DNA from: Cepaea nemoralis
Lineage: Eukaryota > Mollusca > Gastropoda > Stylommatophora > Helicidae
Length of the DNA stretch: 64,000 bases
Direction of reading: 5' to 3'
NCBI GenBank assembly: GCA_014155875.1
Contig: JACEFZ010027760.1
Coordinates: forward strand, 64,501 to 128,500
A program made the translations under genes and the position numbers. The notes beneath the pieces were generated by a model. It did not search any database. It had not been told where the DNA came from and was given only the letters and a program-made list of their open reading frames with translations. Below, in pieces: positions 32,536 to 43,484 of this stretch. Position 1 is the stretch's first letter. Every line of letters begins with the position of its first letter.

Positions 32536-33554
32536 CATGGCATCCCACATCAAAGCTGCTGGCTATCATTAGATTGACTGTTGGCTTATACTCCCTCTCT
32601 CTCACTCAGCATGTAACTTCACTCACTCACTCAACTCTGACATCATTCATATGTATGGATGATAATTTCACTCAGTCCACAGACACATTCATATGGGTAT
32701 GGGTGATCATATAGGAATCCTTTATCACACATTCTTCATACTGTCATGTTAAGTGGGTACTTATGTGATTTCCAAATGACAACATAACCTGTTTACACCA
32801 TATGGCATCACAATGAGGTCTCACTCATTCATCAGACACAATCATATCTGTATGGATGACAATCATGCATATGTAGGTGCTTTACACAGAATACATTCAC
32901 AGATTCACCAAGAATGACATTACAAGGGCATCTCATCCTTCAACCTAACTTGTAGTCATGCATGCTGGTGGATTTTATGAAATGATACATTCACATCTGT
33001 TTAACAATGATGAACTCACACATGAATCCTCACAGACATGTTATCAACAATGTCATAGTGATCATTGTGATCATTAGACACACTTAGGCAATTCATCCAG
33101 GATTTAGCAACATGGAGTCCAGGAGTTATCACATGTTCTCATGAAATACATACAATTTAGGTGATATATCCAATTCATATTCAGGCATTATGAATTAAAA
33201 TACTTCTTGCATGGCGGTTGGTTACGAACTATTATGAGGCACAAATATTATTATTGCCCATGGTTAACAGCCATGTTTATATATTTGCCTTACCCCAAGT
33301 GGCTGTACCATCACACAAATTATGAGACCTGTAGAACTCTGGCTGGTTCTCATGTGCTCATGAATTAAAAGAAAACTATTTGGTTGTCCATGTGCTCATG
33401 TAAAAAAATAATTTACTGACTAATGTGCTCCATCTACTTGACTATACACATTCCACTAAATTCTCTATTAGTGCTGGCACATGTAAACTAGTTTTTAATC
33501 TTACCAGTGGGCCATATACATTATGTCCTTACCACTGTACTAAGAATTCTGAAG
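32536..33554. other. Unassigned AT-rich stretch
   Basis: Loosely recurring ATTCATATGTATGGATGA and CATGTGCTCATG phrases hint at a highly decayed tandem repeat, but no clean unit can be drawn. No gene seen. Confidence 0.35.
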
Positions 33555-33905
33555 TTCCTTAAGTCACTCTACTTCATTGTAGATTCAGTTTCATGCTTAA
33601 GAAATAAAATGTATAACATGTGTCTAATGTTTATACATTAACTAAGTTGCTTAGCTGGGAGAAAATAAACACTGCAGTTCTCCTAATGTACCGTAGTTTA
33701 TGACTATGATAACTGAGTATAATATTATTTAGTTTGTACTAAATTAAATTCCTTAAGAACTCACCATTCCAAATCATTGTAGATTGAGTTGCTTAAGAAT
33801 TAAATGTACCACTTGGATTCCTGCTTATACATTAATTCAGGTGTTTACTTTTTGGGAGAAAATAACATTCAATATGGGTATTCTTAATTAATAGTTTATC
33901 TATAA
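33555..33905. repeat. About 200-bp diverged tandem duplication
   Basis: TTCCTTAAG, TTGTAGATT-AGTT, GCTTAAGAA, TATACATTAA and GGGAGAAAATAA occur in the same order from 33555 and again from 33750, with many substitutions. Confidence 0.7.
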
Positions 33906-34384
33906 ACTATAACAATTAAATTAACTTCTTAGTTCACCACACGTGTTCAACCGAGTCTACTTACCAACTCTCTTCTGGGAAAATAGGCTCACAACTAACT
34001 AAAATTTAACTGAATTAAATGTGGTGTTTACCTTATTTATCAGAATGACCTCAACATGTCGACACGTTTCATGATCTGAATGAGATGCAATTTCTCACAG
34101 CGATTTCGTAGGCTGAGGATGTTCTTTTCTCATGAATTTGGAAACTCTCTCACTCCTTGCGCTGCTTCAGTTCTTATGTCTCATGCTGGCTGATGTACAA
34201 ACAGGCCATGTCGCTCTGCACGCTGCTATTTATACGGTCCTTTCCGGGTTAATGTTTTTCATTCCCAACGGGTATATTAAATCTTGTATCGTACCATTAT
34301 GGAACAAATAAATTGGTTGCGGTGAACGCCGATTTTTGTCGTCCTGGAAATATTTAATCGTGATGTTACGTTTGTGAAAATCTA
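33906..34384. other. Unassigned spacer
   Basis: No gene, RNA or known repeat seen. Confidence 0.3.
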
Positions 34385-34510
34385 ATATATCACAAATACC
34401 ATGGACAGACAGAAAAACCAATGAACAAGTCCTTCAAGAAACAAATGAAGATCGTAAACTGATTAGAGTCATTAGACGTAGACGGTCGGCATGGCACATG
34501 ATGGATGGAG
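34385..34510 (+). mobile_element. RTE-2 LINE fragment
   Basis: TGGACAGACAGAAAAACCAA, then GAACAAGTCCTTCAAGAA and the 3' tip GGTCGGCATGGCACATGATG match the RTE-2 copies at 9.5-9.9 kb and 10.9-11.1 kb. Confidence 0.65.
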
Positions 34511-34539
34511 AGGCCAACCCTGAGATCTCTTACCCATCT

Positions 34540-35800
34540 GTAATTCGCCAATAAAAAATGACCTTTGATATTCTACCATCATTCCATCCTCCTAACGTGT
34601 CCTATCCATCAAAGTCAACGAAGATTGCGTCATGGAACAATCAGCCTAATCTATCCAATACTTCAGTATTTGTGATTTGGCCTGCCACTTTAATACCAAG
34701 TATTCTTCGCAGACACCGCATATGAAAGCTGTTTACACGTTTCTCTAGGTGTGAGTAAGTTGACCAGGCTTCACTGTCATTAATGAAGAGTACTAAGGAC
34801 ACAGGCTTCGATAGACAAGGACTTTTGTTTTGGCAATAACCTTCCAGTTATCCCAGACTATTTGTGTTAACATGTTCATTGTTGTTGCTGCCTTACCAAT
34901 CCTGATGTTGATTTCCTGATCTAGGGATAATTTGCTATTTACCTTCTGATCCTGAATATGTAAAACTGTCCACTATCTCCAGTTCGACGTCGTCATTAAA
35001 GATCGATGGTACCCTATGTGCACCTTGTGACATAATCTGTGTCCTCTTTTTGCTAATTGTTAATCCAAATCAGAACAAGCATTGGAGAATGCAGATAGTA
35101 GACGTTGTAATTCTTCCTCACAGCCGGTCGTAATTGCAGCATTATCTGCAAACAGCAACTCTCTTGTCAGTACCCCCTTAACTTTGGTCCTGGCTTTCAA
35201 TCTCTGAGCATTGTAGAGACCGCCAGTCTGAGTCGTGCGTGAATTTGTATACCACCATTCTGTTCACGAAAGGCATATTTCAGTAGAAGTGAAAAGTATA
35301 TTCCAAAGAGGGTGGGGGATGTACACAAAATTGCTTAACTCCAGTCTTAATTTCATACTCTTCTGAAGTTGCACCATCAATCTTGATTATACTCTTCTTG
35401 ACTGTGTGGAACGATTTCACAATGGACAGAATAGTTGGTGGGCAGCCAATCTTCTTTAATGCCTTGAAAAGACCCTCGCGACTGACCAAATCAAATGCCT
35501 TTGTGAGGTCGATGAAGGCAATGTACGCCAATTGACAAGGACTTATAACCCGTAACAGATATCTCTCGCTTTGATTCCGAGACCGGTTAAGACCAGGTAT
35601 TGAGTTATACCTCTCCATAGCACAACGCCTGGGCTGAAATATAGAGACCATGTGATTGCCCATGCAGCATGATCCCTGTCTTGGCCTGCCTAGTACACTC
35701 CAGGGGAAAGGTGACACCAATACATCTGGAACAAGACAAACTGCATAACCTGTCGGATAAGAAACGGAATACACTAACACTCTGCCAGTCGGAGCTTCGA
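34540..35800 (-). mobile_element. Dead LINE (RT domain remnant)
   Basis: On the minus strand: IAFIDLTKAFDLVSREGLFK (RT motif 2, about 35480-35540), then TGVKQF (about 35345). The catalytic box is ELLFADNAA at 35129-35155, with FADD changed to FADN. LTISKK follows at about 35060, and a C-terminal SFHMRCLRRILGI-type connection near 34700. The frame is interrupted repeatedly. It differs from the RTE-1 and LINE-ACTA families. Confidence 0.8.
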
Positions 35801-35954
35801 TCCTAGACCAGCTGCTAATTAAGGCTTAGGGCCTAATTTATCCTGCGATGATATTTTATCTTTAAGTTTCATTTCCTCGCACCATAATAAGGCTTGTATA
35901 CTCCCAATTGAGCCCGAAGCCGTTGGCACAATGTGGGGTGTCAGGTTTGGTAAG

Positions 35955-36180
35955 CGCCGCCCAACATTCAGCGCTAACAGAAACAGGTAGTACCGTCTAA
36001 TATCATACGGTAGCTCAGTCATATCTAAGACCAAACATTCGGCTCTGACAGAAAGCAGGTAGTACCGATTACTGTCATACGGTAGCTCAGTCATATCTAA
36101 GACCCAACATTCGGCGCTAACAGAAAGCAGTTAGTACCGACTACTGTCATACGGCAGCTCAGTCATATCTGACACAAGAC
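35955..36180. repeat. 72-bp tandem repeat, three copies
   Basis: ACATTC anchors at 35964, 36035 and 36107. Each unit holds CGCTAACAGAAA, GGTAGTACCG, TCATACGGTAGCTCAGTCAT. A piece of the unit (ACATTCGGCTCTAACAGAAA) recurs at 43143 beside an RTE-1 fragment. Confidence 0.9.
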
Positions 36181-36182
36181 CT

Positions 36183-36332
36183 GACACGGTGGCATGGAGG
36201 AATTTTAGCAGCAGAACTGACCCAGAACACCGAAGACCCAGACCTGTCGAGAGACATGAATGCCTACGCCATCTTTCAAGGCACTTGATAATAACCCACA
36301 CACATACACACACACGCACGCACGCACGCACG

Positions 36333-36363
<31 letters not shown>
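36183..36363 (+). mobile_element. RTE-1 3' tip followed by (AC)n
   Basis: GGTGGCATGGAGGAATTTTA, GCAGAACTGACCCAGAACAC and CGAAGACCCAGACCTGTCG match 29790-29870. CTACGCCATCTTTCAAGGCA then leads to an AC/GC dinucleotide run at 36297-36363 instead of the usual GAT tail. Confidence 0.8.
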
Positions 36364-36364
<1 letters not shown>

Positions 36365-37084
36365 TTATGCGTGTTGTCATTGTTTGCGTTTGGTCTATAT
36401 CATAAAACCTAAAGGTAATTTGTTTCACTTATCTCTCCGTTCCCCGTTTTGCAATCTGGCATTCAGTCCGCAGTAAATAGTTTCTCCCAATCTGTATGTC
36501 TATGTTGTAGACACGAGATCATAAAACTGAGGCCCGATATATTTGTGTGCAGGAAATTATGGGCAGACGAACAAATACGACCCTTATCACACTCTGTCTC
36601 TCAGCCCCGTGACACGAGCCCATGCCATCAAACAACCATTCACATGATCCCGTAGTCAGAAGTCTGCCACTGACTTCAAATACTATAATCCATCCCATTA
36701 TTCATGCAATGGCCTCTCGTTTGTGGAAATTCGCCTCTATAACAGTCCCTCGAAATTTCCCATAAGCCAGAAGATCGACCCATGTTGCTCCCGAATGTCA
36801 ATTATCAATCACATCTGGAATCCATTGACGGTGTAGCAATCTTCTTTTTCGCCTCCCCGATACTCTTCCTTCCATAATGCTCTTGTGTAGACCTTTAATT
36901 CCAATATATTTTTCTTTCTTCATTTTGTTTGCCATGCTCACTAATATTCTTCAATACTGAGTTAGTGTTGGATATATCTGCTTGTTATGTTTTGCTGAAA
37001 AACACAAACCTGCCTCTGAATATAAAACAAACAAAATGTTTTCATATGATAATGACACATCGGCGTTAAGGCTTATTTTGGTAT
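36364..37084. other. Unassigned spacer
   Basis: Nothing recognised on either strand. Confidence 0.3.
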
Positions 37085-37665
37085 CATTTATATTCCGAGG
37101 CAATTATAACATCAGATGAAAGATGCACGACGGAGATTAAGAGCAGAATAGGTCAAACAGAAGCTTCATTTCAGAAAATCAAAAGTAATGTATGTATTAT
37201 TGAATCATTATTGAATGCAAGAAAGAGAGAGCTGACATCTGATATAGAACCTGTCTTGCTGTACGACAGCTAATCATGGAATTTGAATGACGAAATTAGG
37301 AAAAGCTTGGAAGCAAAGGAGATGTCGTTCCTGAAACGAATGTTGCGAATACCTTGGACTGCCATAGTAACTAAGAACGACTGCCTGAAAGAGGCTAATA
37401 AAACTAGAACATTATATACACCAATAAGAAATAGACAACCAGCTTTCTTTGGTCATGTGATGAGAAGAGAGGCTTTTGAGAATGTCGAGACAACTGAAAA
37501 GATCAGTGAAATAAAGAGGCAGAAGTAGACCAAGAGACATGATTCTGGATGGGCGGGAACGTTGACATGGAGGAATATCAGCAGCAAATTTATCCAGATC
37601 ACCAACGACAAACATTTGTAGAGGGACATAAACGCGTAACCCAGCTTGTAAGGCACATCATAATG
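37085..37665 (+). mobile_element. RTE-1 LINE, C-terminal part
   Basis: Encodes ITSDERCTTEIKSRIGQTEA, then LTSDIEPVLLYDS before a stop. Next come KEMSFLKRMLRIPWTA and FFGHVMRREAFENV in one open stretch (37283-37528). A 3' end GGAGGAATATCAGCAGCA then leads to GTAAGGCACATCATAATGAT. Order and content follow RTE ORF2 C-termini (the R-x-L-R-x-P-W-T-x signature). Confidence 0.85.
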
Positions 37666-37884
37666 ATGATATTCAGAGAAAGATATCTGATATTCGGCTG
37701 GTTTGTTTAATATCTAAGGCTTGCATCCACATGTTGCCACAGGACATTTGCATACTTTTATGTCCTGTCATTTGTTGTTGTATCCTGTCGCTTGTTGTTC
37801 CCTATGTTGCATATCACAAAGTAAAGTCAGTAAAGACGTTTTTATAGGGCAATATGTATTCCTCTTTTAATTTGTGTTAAGGCC
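37666..37884. other. Short spacer
   Basis: Nothing recognised. Confidence 0.3.
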
Positions 37885-38130
37885 ATTAGTCTGTTACATG
37901 GCGAAGAGGTTACAGACGCAATTTTCAATCCAGCATACAGATATCGAAACGCAGCCGCGGGCGATTTGGAAGCAGACCGCCTTGCGCGTTGATTTCAAAT
38001 ACAATAGTATGAGTGCCGGCCGTTAAGAAAGCCATGGCAAACTACTGAACGTAAATTTGCAAAGAAATCACAAACACTCAAAACATACTGGGATTGACTG
38101 CAACGTCCTATAAAGGATATGCAATTACTT
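37885..38130 (+). mobile_element. SINE-A, full length
   Basis: Head CATGGCGAAGAGGTTACAGA and box B ATATCGAAACGCAGC. Body CGATTTGGAAGCAGACCGCC and GAGTGCCGGCCGTTAAG. Core AAAGCCATGGCAAACTACTG. Tail GGGATTGACTGCAACGTCC and TATAAAGGATATGCAATTAC. Confidence 0.88.
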
Positions 38131-38255
38131 TAACTTTAATGTCCATGAACAGCAGGGAATCTAAAAATTTAAACATTAATCTTATGTGATCACTTTTCTC
38201 TTGATAAATATATATAGATTGCTATGTTTATATTATATGTTGTTCCTGTTATTAA

Positions 38256-39329
38256 TCTATATCTATAAAACAGAGTGTATGTTTGTGGGTATTTATGTAT
38301 TGGATGCGTTCGATAACGGTACATCCGATTGAGATGAAATTTTCTACACGTCTTCCTTTCATTCCTGTGAAACCGACTATAATAGTTTCTTAATGTAAAA
38401 TCTTCTACTTATTTAATAACATTTACTTTTCCATTTTCATTATATAATGTCTATATAGCAGGGGGACTTCACTCTAGAAAAGTTATTTCAAGGGGCATAA
38501 CTTTTAATAACATTTCTATATACTTTATAGTCATATTGTTGGACTTACTTGCACTATTGTTAAACTCTTTGTCTATAGTTATTTTCAGGCATATGAGTTA
38601 TAATAAATAATGATATAATCTTTAAGGCATTTTCAAAGTTTTCATAAAAATAATGCATAATGCATAACATTGTAACCCATCTTTTTCTACAGTTTTCATT
38701 GAATGGTGTGTGGAAGGACATTCTTTTAAGTTACTGTGCGCCAGGAACTGGGCGAAACCACGCCGGGTCAGATAGATAGACAGATAGTCGGGAACGGAAG
38801 CTTATTTGACTACTTATATGAATTAAATGACATGCTCCCCACCAGGGACTGGGTGAAGCCGGGCCGGGTCAGACAGACAGATAGACAGACAGACAGTCGG
38901 GAACGGGAGAGCTTATATGACTACGTATGAATTAGATGCAAATTACAAATTACAAATTAGATGCTCCCCACCAGGGACTGGGTGAAGCCGGGCCGGGACA
39001 GACAGACAGATAGACAGACAAACAGATAGTCGGGAACGGGAGAGCTTATATGACTACGTATATGAATTAAATGAGATGATCCCCACCAGGGACTGGGTGA
39101 AGCCGGGCCCGGTCAGACAGACAGACAGACAGATAGACACACAGACAGATAGTCGGGAACGGGAGAGCTTATATGACTACTTATATGAATTAAATGAGAT
39201 GCTCCCCACCAGGGACTGGGTGAAGCCGGGCCGGGTCAGCCAGACAGACAGACAAACAAGCAGACAGACAGACTGATAGATAGATAGATCCCCTCCAGGG
39301 CCTGGGCGAAGCCGGGCCGGGTCAGCTAG
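38256..39329 (+). mobile_element. Non-autonomous Helitron, copy B
   Basis: It starts TCTATATCTATAAAACAG after an A (38256; an alternative TC is at 38262) and ends GGGTCAGCTAG followed by T at 39330, as expected for Helitrons inserting between A and T. A 7-bp stem GGCCTGG/CCGGGCC (39299-39305 with 39312-39318, one G-U pair, 6-nt loop) lies 7 nt before CTAG. Between an AT-rich body and the end are tandem monomers of about 110-125 bp from about 38738. Each has a diverged copy of the hairpin block, a GACA/GATA microsatellite and AGTCGGGAACGGGAGAGCTT. No protein is encoded. Mobilisation by an autonomous Helitron elsewhere is an inference. Confidence 0.88.
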
Positions 39330-39589
39330 TTATAAATAAATGTTAATCTATTTGTTATCGTTGTCATCCATCTCCCCTCTTTTAAATCCAATTCCAATTC
39401 CAAATTTCAAAAACAAAAATTCCAAATTCGTCCTCGTCTAACCTGCTTCATCAGCTGTGGTTATAATTGAGGATCGTGGTTTTTGTGGGTTTATTCACCC
39501 TAATTCTTGTCTTGTGAGTCCTATCTTGGACTGGTTATGTAACGCTTGTGTCTGTGACGTCAGCAGTGGTCGGCGGCTATCCTTTGTGC
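39330..39589. other. Short spacer between Helitron B and the ORF1 element
   Basis: The first part (TTATAAATAAATG and CATCCATCTCCCCTCTT) resembles the 41.3-kb satellite, suggesting the ORF1 element sits within satellite DNA. The remainder is unassigned. Confidence 0.35.
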
Positions 39590-39785
39590 TCTTCTGTTGT
39601 TATGGTTTTCTTTGTTGGTGTAGGCTCCTGGCTCGTCTGGCTGCAGTCCTTATAATGACTTTTCGTAAACCCCCTCCAGCTGGGGGATCGGTCCGTGGCT
39701 GTCCTTTGTGCATGTTTCATCTTGTTTTCTTTGGTGGTGCAGGCTCCTGGCTTTATTGGTTGCAGTCCTTAAAAGGACTTTTTAT
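39590..39785. repeat. Diverged tandem duplication downstream of ORF1
   Basis: The blocks TGGTGTAGGCTCCTGGCTCG...GCTGCAGTCCTTATAATGAC (39615-39660) and TGGTGCAGGCTCCTGGCTTT...GTTGCAGTCCTTAAAAGGAC (39733-39779) are repeated about 118 bp apart. Confidence 0.8.
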
Positions 39786-41206
39786 TTGGTCTTTTTTTCT
39801 CCTTTATTGTGTATTTTCTGTAGGAGCTTATCGACGTTTTCATTTTCCTCCTTGTGCATGTTTTCACAGTTGCGTTTGCGATACTGCTGCCTAAAGTTTT
39901 CTTCCTCCGTGGTCAGCCATGGGACGACTTTACCGTCATCTATATAGTACTCGAAGTCGTTCTCACGGTCGTAGAGTACTACTGGGTATACCATCGGTTT
40001 CCCCCGGAGTTTCTTAGGCTTCTTCTTTTCTTTTTCTTCCCAGCGCCTTCTGAATTCCTCGCGCTTGAGTTCCTCCTTGTCGACTGGGTATTCTGTTCCT
40101 CCTTCAGAGATCCGACGGTATAGTAGTTCCCTCTTGGGCGTTGTGGTTGGGCTGCTGGCTTCAGCTTGCGGTTCAGGCTCGGTCTCTTGGTTTTCTTCTT
40201 GCTGTTTCTCTGTGAGTTCTTGTGTGGCTTCTGTTAATTTGTTTTGAAAGAGTCCCATTTCAGCTCTATGCAGTTCTCTTTCGGTCTTGATCATTTGTAG
40301 GATTTCTTCGTTCTCCTTCTTCGTCTCAGCCATGCGCTGAATCTCTTGTTTGATGTCGAGCTGGATTTCTTTCATGTCGGCCAGCAGCTTCTCATTATCG
40401 CTGGTCGGAGACGTCGTCAGCAGTGCCTTGACTTGCTTCTTCAACTCGTCTATCTGCTTTTGAAGTTGATCTCTTTCAGCTTGTGCTATACCCGTGGCTG
40501 TCTCGCCCCTCTGCATTGCTTCCTTGAATGGTGTCTTTGTGATGATGGCGATCTTTAAGACGTCTCTGTGTCTCTGCAGGTACGGACAGCCCAGGTATCT
40601 TGCTCCATGTTTGCCCAGGCAGTTGGCGCACTTTCTTTTGTTGTTGGGTGCTCGGAAGTCCGTGTCCAGCTTGGCCAGCGGACACTCCTTGAAGGCGTGG
40701 TGCTCGGCGCAGTATCGGCACATTTCCGTCTTGCTGCGACACTTAGCTCTACTGTGGCCGGCCTTCTGACATCTGGAACATTGCGTGATTCTTGGTATGA
40801 ATCTCTCTGGTTGCTGTATTCTCTTTTTCAATGATGCTGTGGTCGGCATCTCGCTGCCCTCCGACGTCACTACTGCCAAGGTTGTAGGTACCTTGGAGTA
40901 GGTGAGAAGCCGCTCCGCCTTCAAGAATCGGATGTGAAGATTCTCTTCACGTAGCTGCTTCAGGATTTCTTCATCTGTCAGCTCCACAGGAATCCGCTTG
41001 ACAACCCATCGGACTGTTTTCGAGTCGGTGTTTCCGACTCTGGTGTCTTTCTCCTCCTTCTCTGCTGTCTTGGTTCTTGACTGTGTTGGGCTGTCAATCT
41101 TCTCCCTCGTAGTAGCTTCAGTAAAGGCTGTAGTATCAGGCTCTTTGCAGCTAGCAGGTGGGCTCTCGACGTTCTTCTTCTTCTTGTCGGCTCCCACGCT
41201 GCACAT
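39782..41206 (-). CDS. Gag-like LINE ORF1 protein with three zinc knuckles, 474 aa
   Basis: An intact frame. The N-terminus is charged (1-60). A region of about 66-130 (VRWVVKRIP onward) resembles the domain preceding the knuckles in gag-like proteins of jockey/I-type LINEs. Knuckle 1 is C143-C146-H151-C156 (CX2CX4HX4C), knuckle 2 is C163-C166-H170-C175, knuckle 3 is C193-C196-H200-C207. A Q/E/K-rich probable coiled coil runs 242-340, and a basic/acidic C-terminus follows. Proteins of this type bind element RNA and form RNPs. The start ATG has A at -3, with about 135 bp of possible 5' UTR to the flanking satellite near 41340. No endonuclease/RT frame follows downstream. It may be a fresh but 3'-incomplete insertion or a retained gag-like gene. 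Confidence 0.85.
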   Translation of the reverse strand: MCSVGADKKKKNVESPPASCKEPDTTAFTEATTREKIDSPTQSRTKTAEKEEKDTRVGNTDSKTVRWVVKRIPVELTDEEILKQLREENLHIRFLKAERLLTYSKVPTTLAVVTSEGSEMPTTASLKKRIQQPERFIPRITQCSRCQKAGHSRAKCRSKTEMCRYCAEHHAFKECPLAKLDTDFRAPNNKRKCANCLGKHGARYLGCPYLQRHRDVLKIAIITKTPFKEAMQRGETATGIAQAERDQLQKQIDELKKQVKALLTTSPTSDNEKLLADMKEIQLDIKQEIQRMAETKKENEEILQMIKTERELHRAEMGLFQNKLTEATQELTEKQQEENQETEPEPQAEASSPTTTPKRELLYRRISEGGTEYPVDKEELKREEFRRRWEEKEKKKPKKLRGKPMVYPVVLYDRENDFEYYIDDGKVVPWLTTEEENFRQQYRKRNCENMHKEENENVDKLLQKIHNKGEKKTK

Positions 41207-41344
41207 CTTGGCAACAGCGTGTTTCTTGTTGTTGGATTTTCAACGTGACATTTTCCCGCTGATCAGGCTTCTTGACAGAATAATGCGACTTGACTTGTTA
41301 GCGCTCGCAGTGCGAATACAAACCTCAAACGTCTTTTAAATCGT

Positions 41345-42640
41345 TAATGATCCCGCTTATATATAACCCATATCCTCACTTATAAATCATCAATTTCTCT
41401 CTTATAAATAATCCATCAACCACTTATAAATAATCAATCCCTTCAAGTATAAATAATCCATCACCTCACTTATAAATCATCCATCTTCCCACTTAAAAAA
41501 CGCGATCTCATCACTTACACATAATTCATGTCCATACTTATAAATCATGGTTGTTTAGGTTTCTTGGCAAGTTTGGAGAGAACAATAATGCAGGGGTATA
41601 TACCTGGGAAGAGAGGACGAGGATTGCCAAAGAGAAGATGGGTGCAGGATGTGGCGGATGATCTCCAGATGGGCGTATCGTACGCGGGGCATCTTGCTTA
41701 TGAAGGTTGTTATGGGAGCGAGGTTCTGCAAAGGACATGCTACTGAATGAATGAATGAATGAACTTATAGATCATATATCTCCTCAATTATAAACAATCC
41801 TCTCCTCACATGTAAGTAAGCCAACTCCCCACTGATAAAGTTTCCATCTCCTCACTTATAAATTATAAATATCCCCTTCCTATAATACATTCATCTCCAC
41901 AGATATGGATCCTCTCTCTAACAAATAATACAGTAAAGGAAACGTTTACGTCTTGAGGCACATTGCGTGAATGTTGCTGCCGCCATATTTACAGCTATGA
42001 CAAGACATACGACCAGTAACGTGGTCAGTTCCATGCCTTTCGCGCTGCTCTCTGGGACATTTCCTGATGCCCATTATAGCTAGGTTCCACCTTGAAGCTC
42101 AGACTAATCAACATGTCGATATGGTTGGGATTCGAACACAGGACCACGGGATCGGCAAGCAAGAGATTAATAATACATCTCAACATATATACATAATCCA
42201 TTTGCAGACCTACAGATAATCCCTTTCGCCACATATACGTTGTCCATCTCGCTATTTATAAATCATTCCGTCTCCTAAACTATTTAGCATCTATCTCTCC
42301 ACTCCCACCTCTATAAATCACCCATGTCATCGCGTAAATAATTGTCAATCTCCACATTTATTAATAATTGACTTTCATATCTATACATCATTCATTTCGT
42401 CACGTATATATGTCTATCTCCCCTATTATAAACCATCCATGTCCCTACTTATATAGCATCCACCTACCTATTTATAAATAATTCATTTCGCCACGAATAT
42501 TCTTCCGTCTGCCCAATATCATCCATCTCCCAAAATATATAGCATCGACCTACAGGCTGTTATAAATAATCAATTTTGCCACTTATAAGTGTCCTTCTCC
42601 ATAATTATAAATCATCCATCTCTTCGCTTATAAGTACATG
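41345..42640. repeat. CTTATAAATAATCCATC-type satellite, interrupted
   Basis: Degenerate units of about 22-25 bp (CACTTATAAATCATCCATCT, CCTCACTTATAAATAATCC). It is clear at 41345-41530, 41760-41900 and 42240-42635. It is interrupted by a LINE end at 41545-41760 and by about 330 bp of unrelated sequence at 41905-42235. Confidence 0.88.
41545..41760 (+). mobile_element. LINE 3' end with (GAAT)n tail
   Basis: Encodes LERTIMQGYIPGKRGRGLPK, RRWVQDVADDLQMG and AGHLAYEG, ending CKGHATE-like before (GAAT)n at 41740-41763. The same C-terminus is at 44970-45185 (-). It is inserted in the CTTATAAAT satellite. Confidence 0.82.
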
Positions 42641-42959
42641 TTGTTAGTTTTGTTGTCGTTGTTATCGAACCAAAGGGAGGTTTTGGCCCTCACCTGTTGG
42701 CTCAATGCCTGGCAGTGATATCTGCAAATGCCTTGCGAACTGTTTCTCTAAACAGAATACAGTTCTAATTATATCTTTTCTTTGGCAGTGAAATTAGTAG
42801 AGCTGTGGGAATGTAAATAAAATAAAATAACACAAAGTAATGCAACTTTACTTTGCATTACTGTGTATTACTTTATGTTATTTTATATTGTTTACTTTGG
42901 CAGTAAAGCTATATATGCAACATCAGGTGGCTGGAACTGAAAGAGGGTGGAGCAAGTTA
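42641..42959. other. Unassigned spacer
   Basis: AT-rich with an imperfect AAAGTAATGCAACTTTACTTT-like palindromic patch near 42833-42855. No gene seen. Confidence 0.3.
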
Positions 42960-43262
42960 TGTAAAACACATCATCATCACATGACTCGTAAAGTGTGTAG
43001 ACACCCCTGTCCCTCCACAGATCTCAGACCTCGGTGTTGTAGTTCAGCTACAATGATGATATCCCTGCATATTGTTGTTTGGGAACACCCAGCACTGTTT
43101 CTCTCAGTTTGCCCGCTTTCTCTTCTACCAATGACCTCCCAACATTCGGCTCTAACAGAAAGCCTAACAGTCCTGCCGATGTTTTCCAATGCCTCTCTTT
43201 ACTGTATGTTACCATATAACACTGCTTGTCTCTTCCTGATAGTTTCCAATAATCGTTCCTCG
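42960..43262 (-). mobile_element. RTE-1 3' part
   Basis: The plus strand begins ACACATCATCATCACATGAC, a tail complement. ACCCCTGTCCCTCCACAG and GATGTTTTCCAATGCCTCTC follow, matching the 3' region and the GHVMRRE region of RTE-1 in complement. It carries the ACATTCGGCTCTAACAGAAA phrase also found in the 72-bp repeat at 36 kb. Confidence 0.7.
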
Positions 43263-43263
43263 T

Positions 43264-43267
43264 CTTC

Positions 43268-43299
<32 letters not shown>

Positions 43300-43484
43300 C
43301 TTCTTCTTCTTCTTCTTCTTCTTCTTCTTCTTCTTCTTCTTCTTCTTCTTCTTCTTCTTTCTTCTTCTTCTTCTTCTTCTTCTTCTTCTTCTTCTTCTTC
43401 TTCTTCTTCTTCTTCTTCTTCTTCTTCTTCTTCTTCTTCTTCTTCTTCTTCTTCTTCTTCTTCTTTTTCTTCTTCTTCTTCTTC
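43264..43484. repeat. Long (TTC)n tract
   Basis: About 215 bp of nearly uninterrupted TTC with two T insertions, a strict polypyrimidine/polypurine strand. Further tracts are at 44092-44181 and 44401-44460. Confidence 0.98.
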
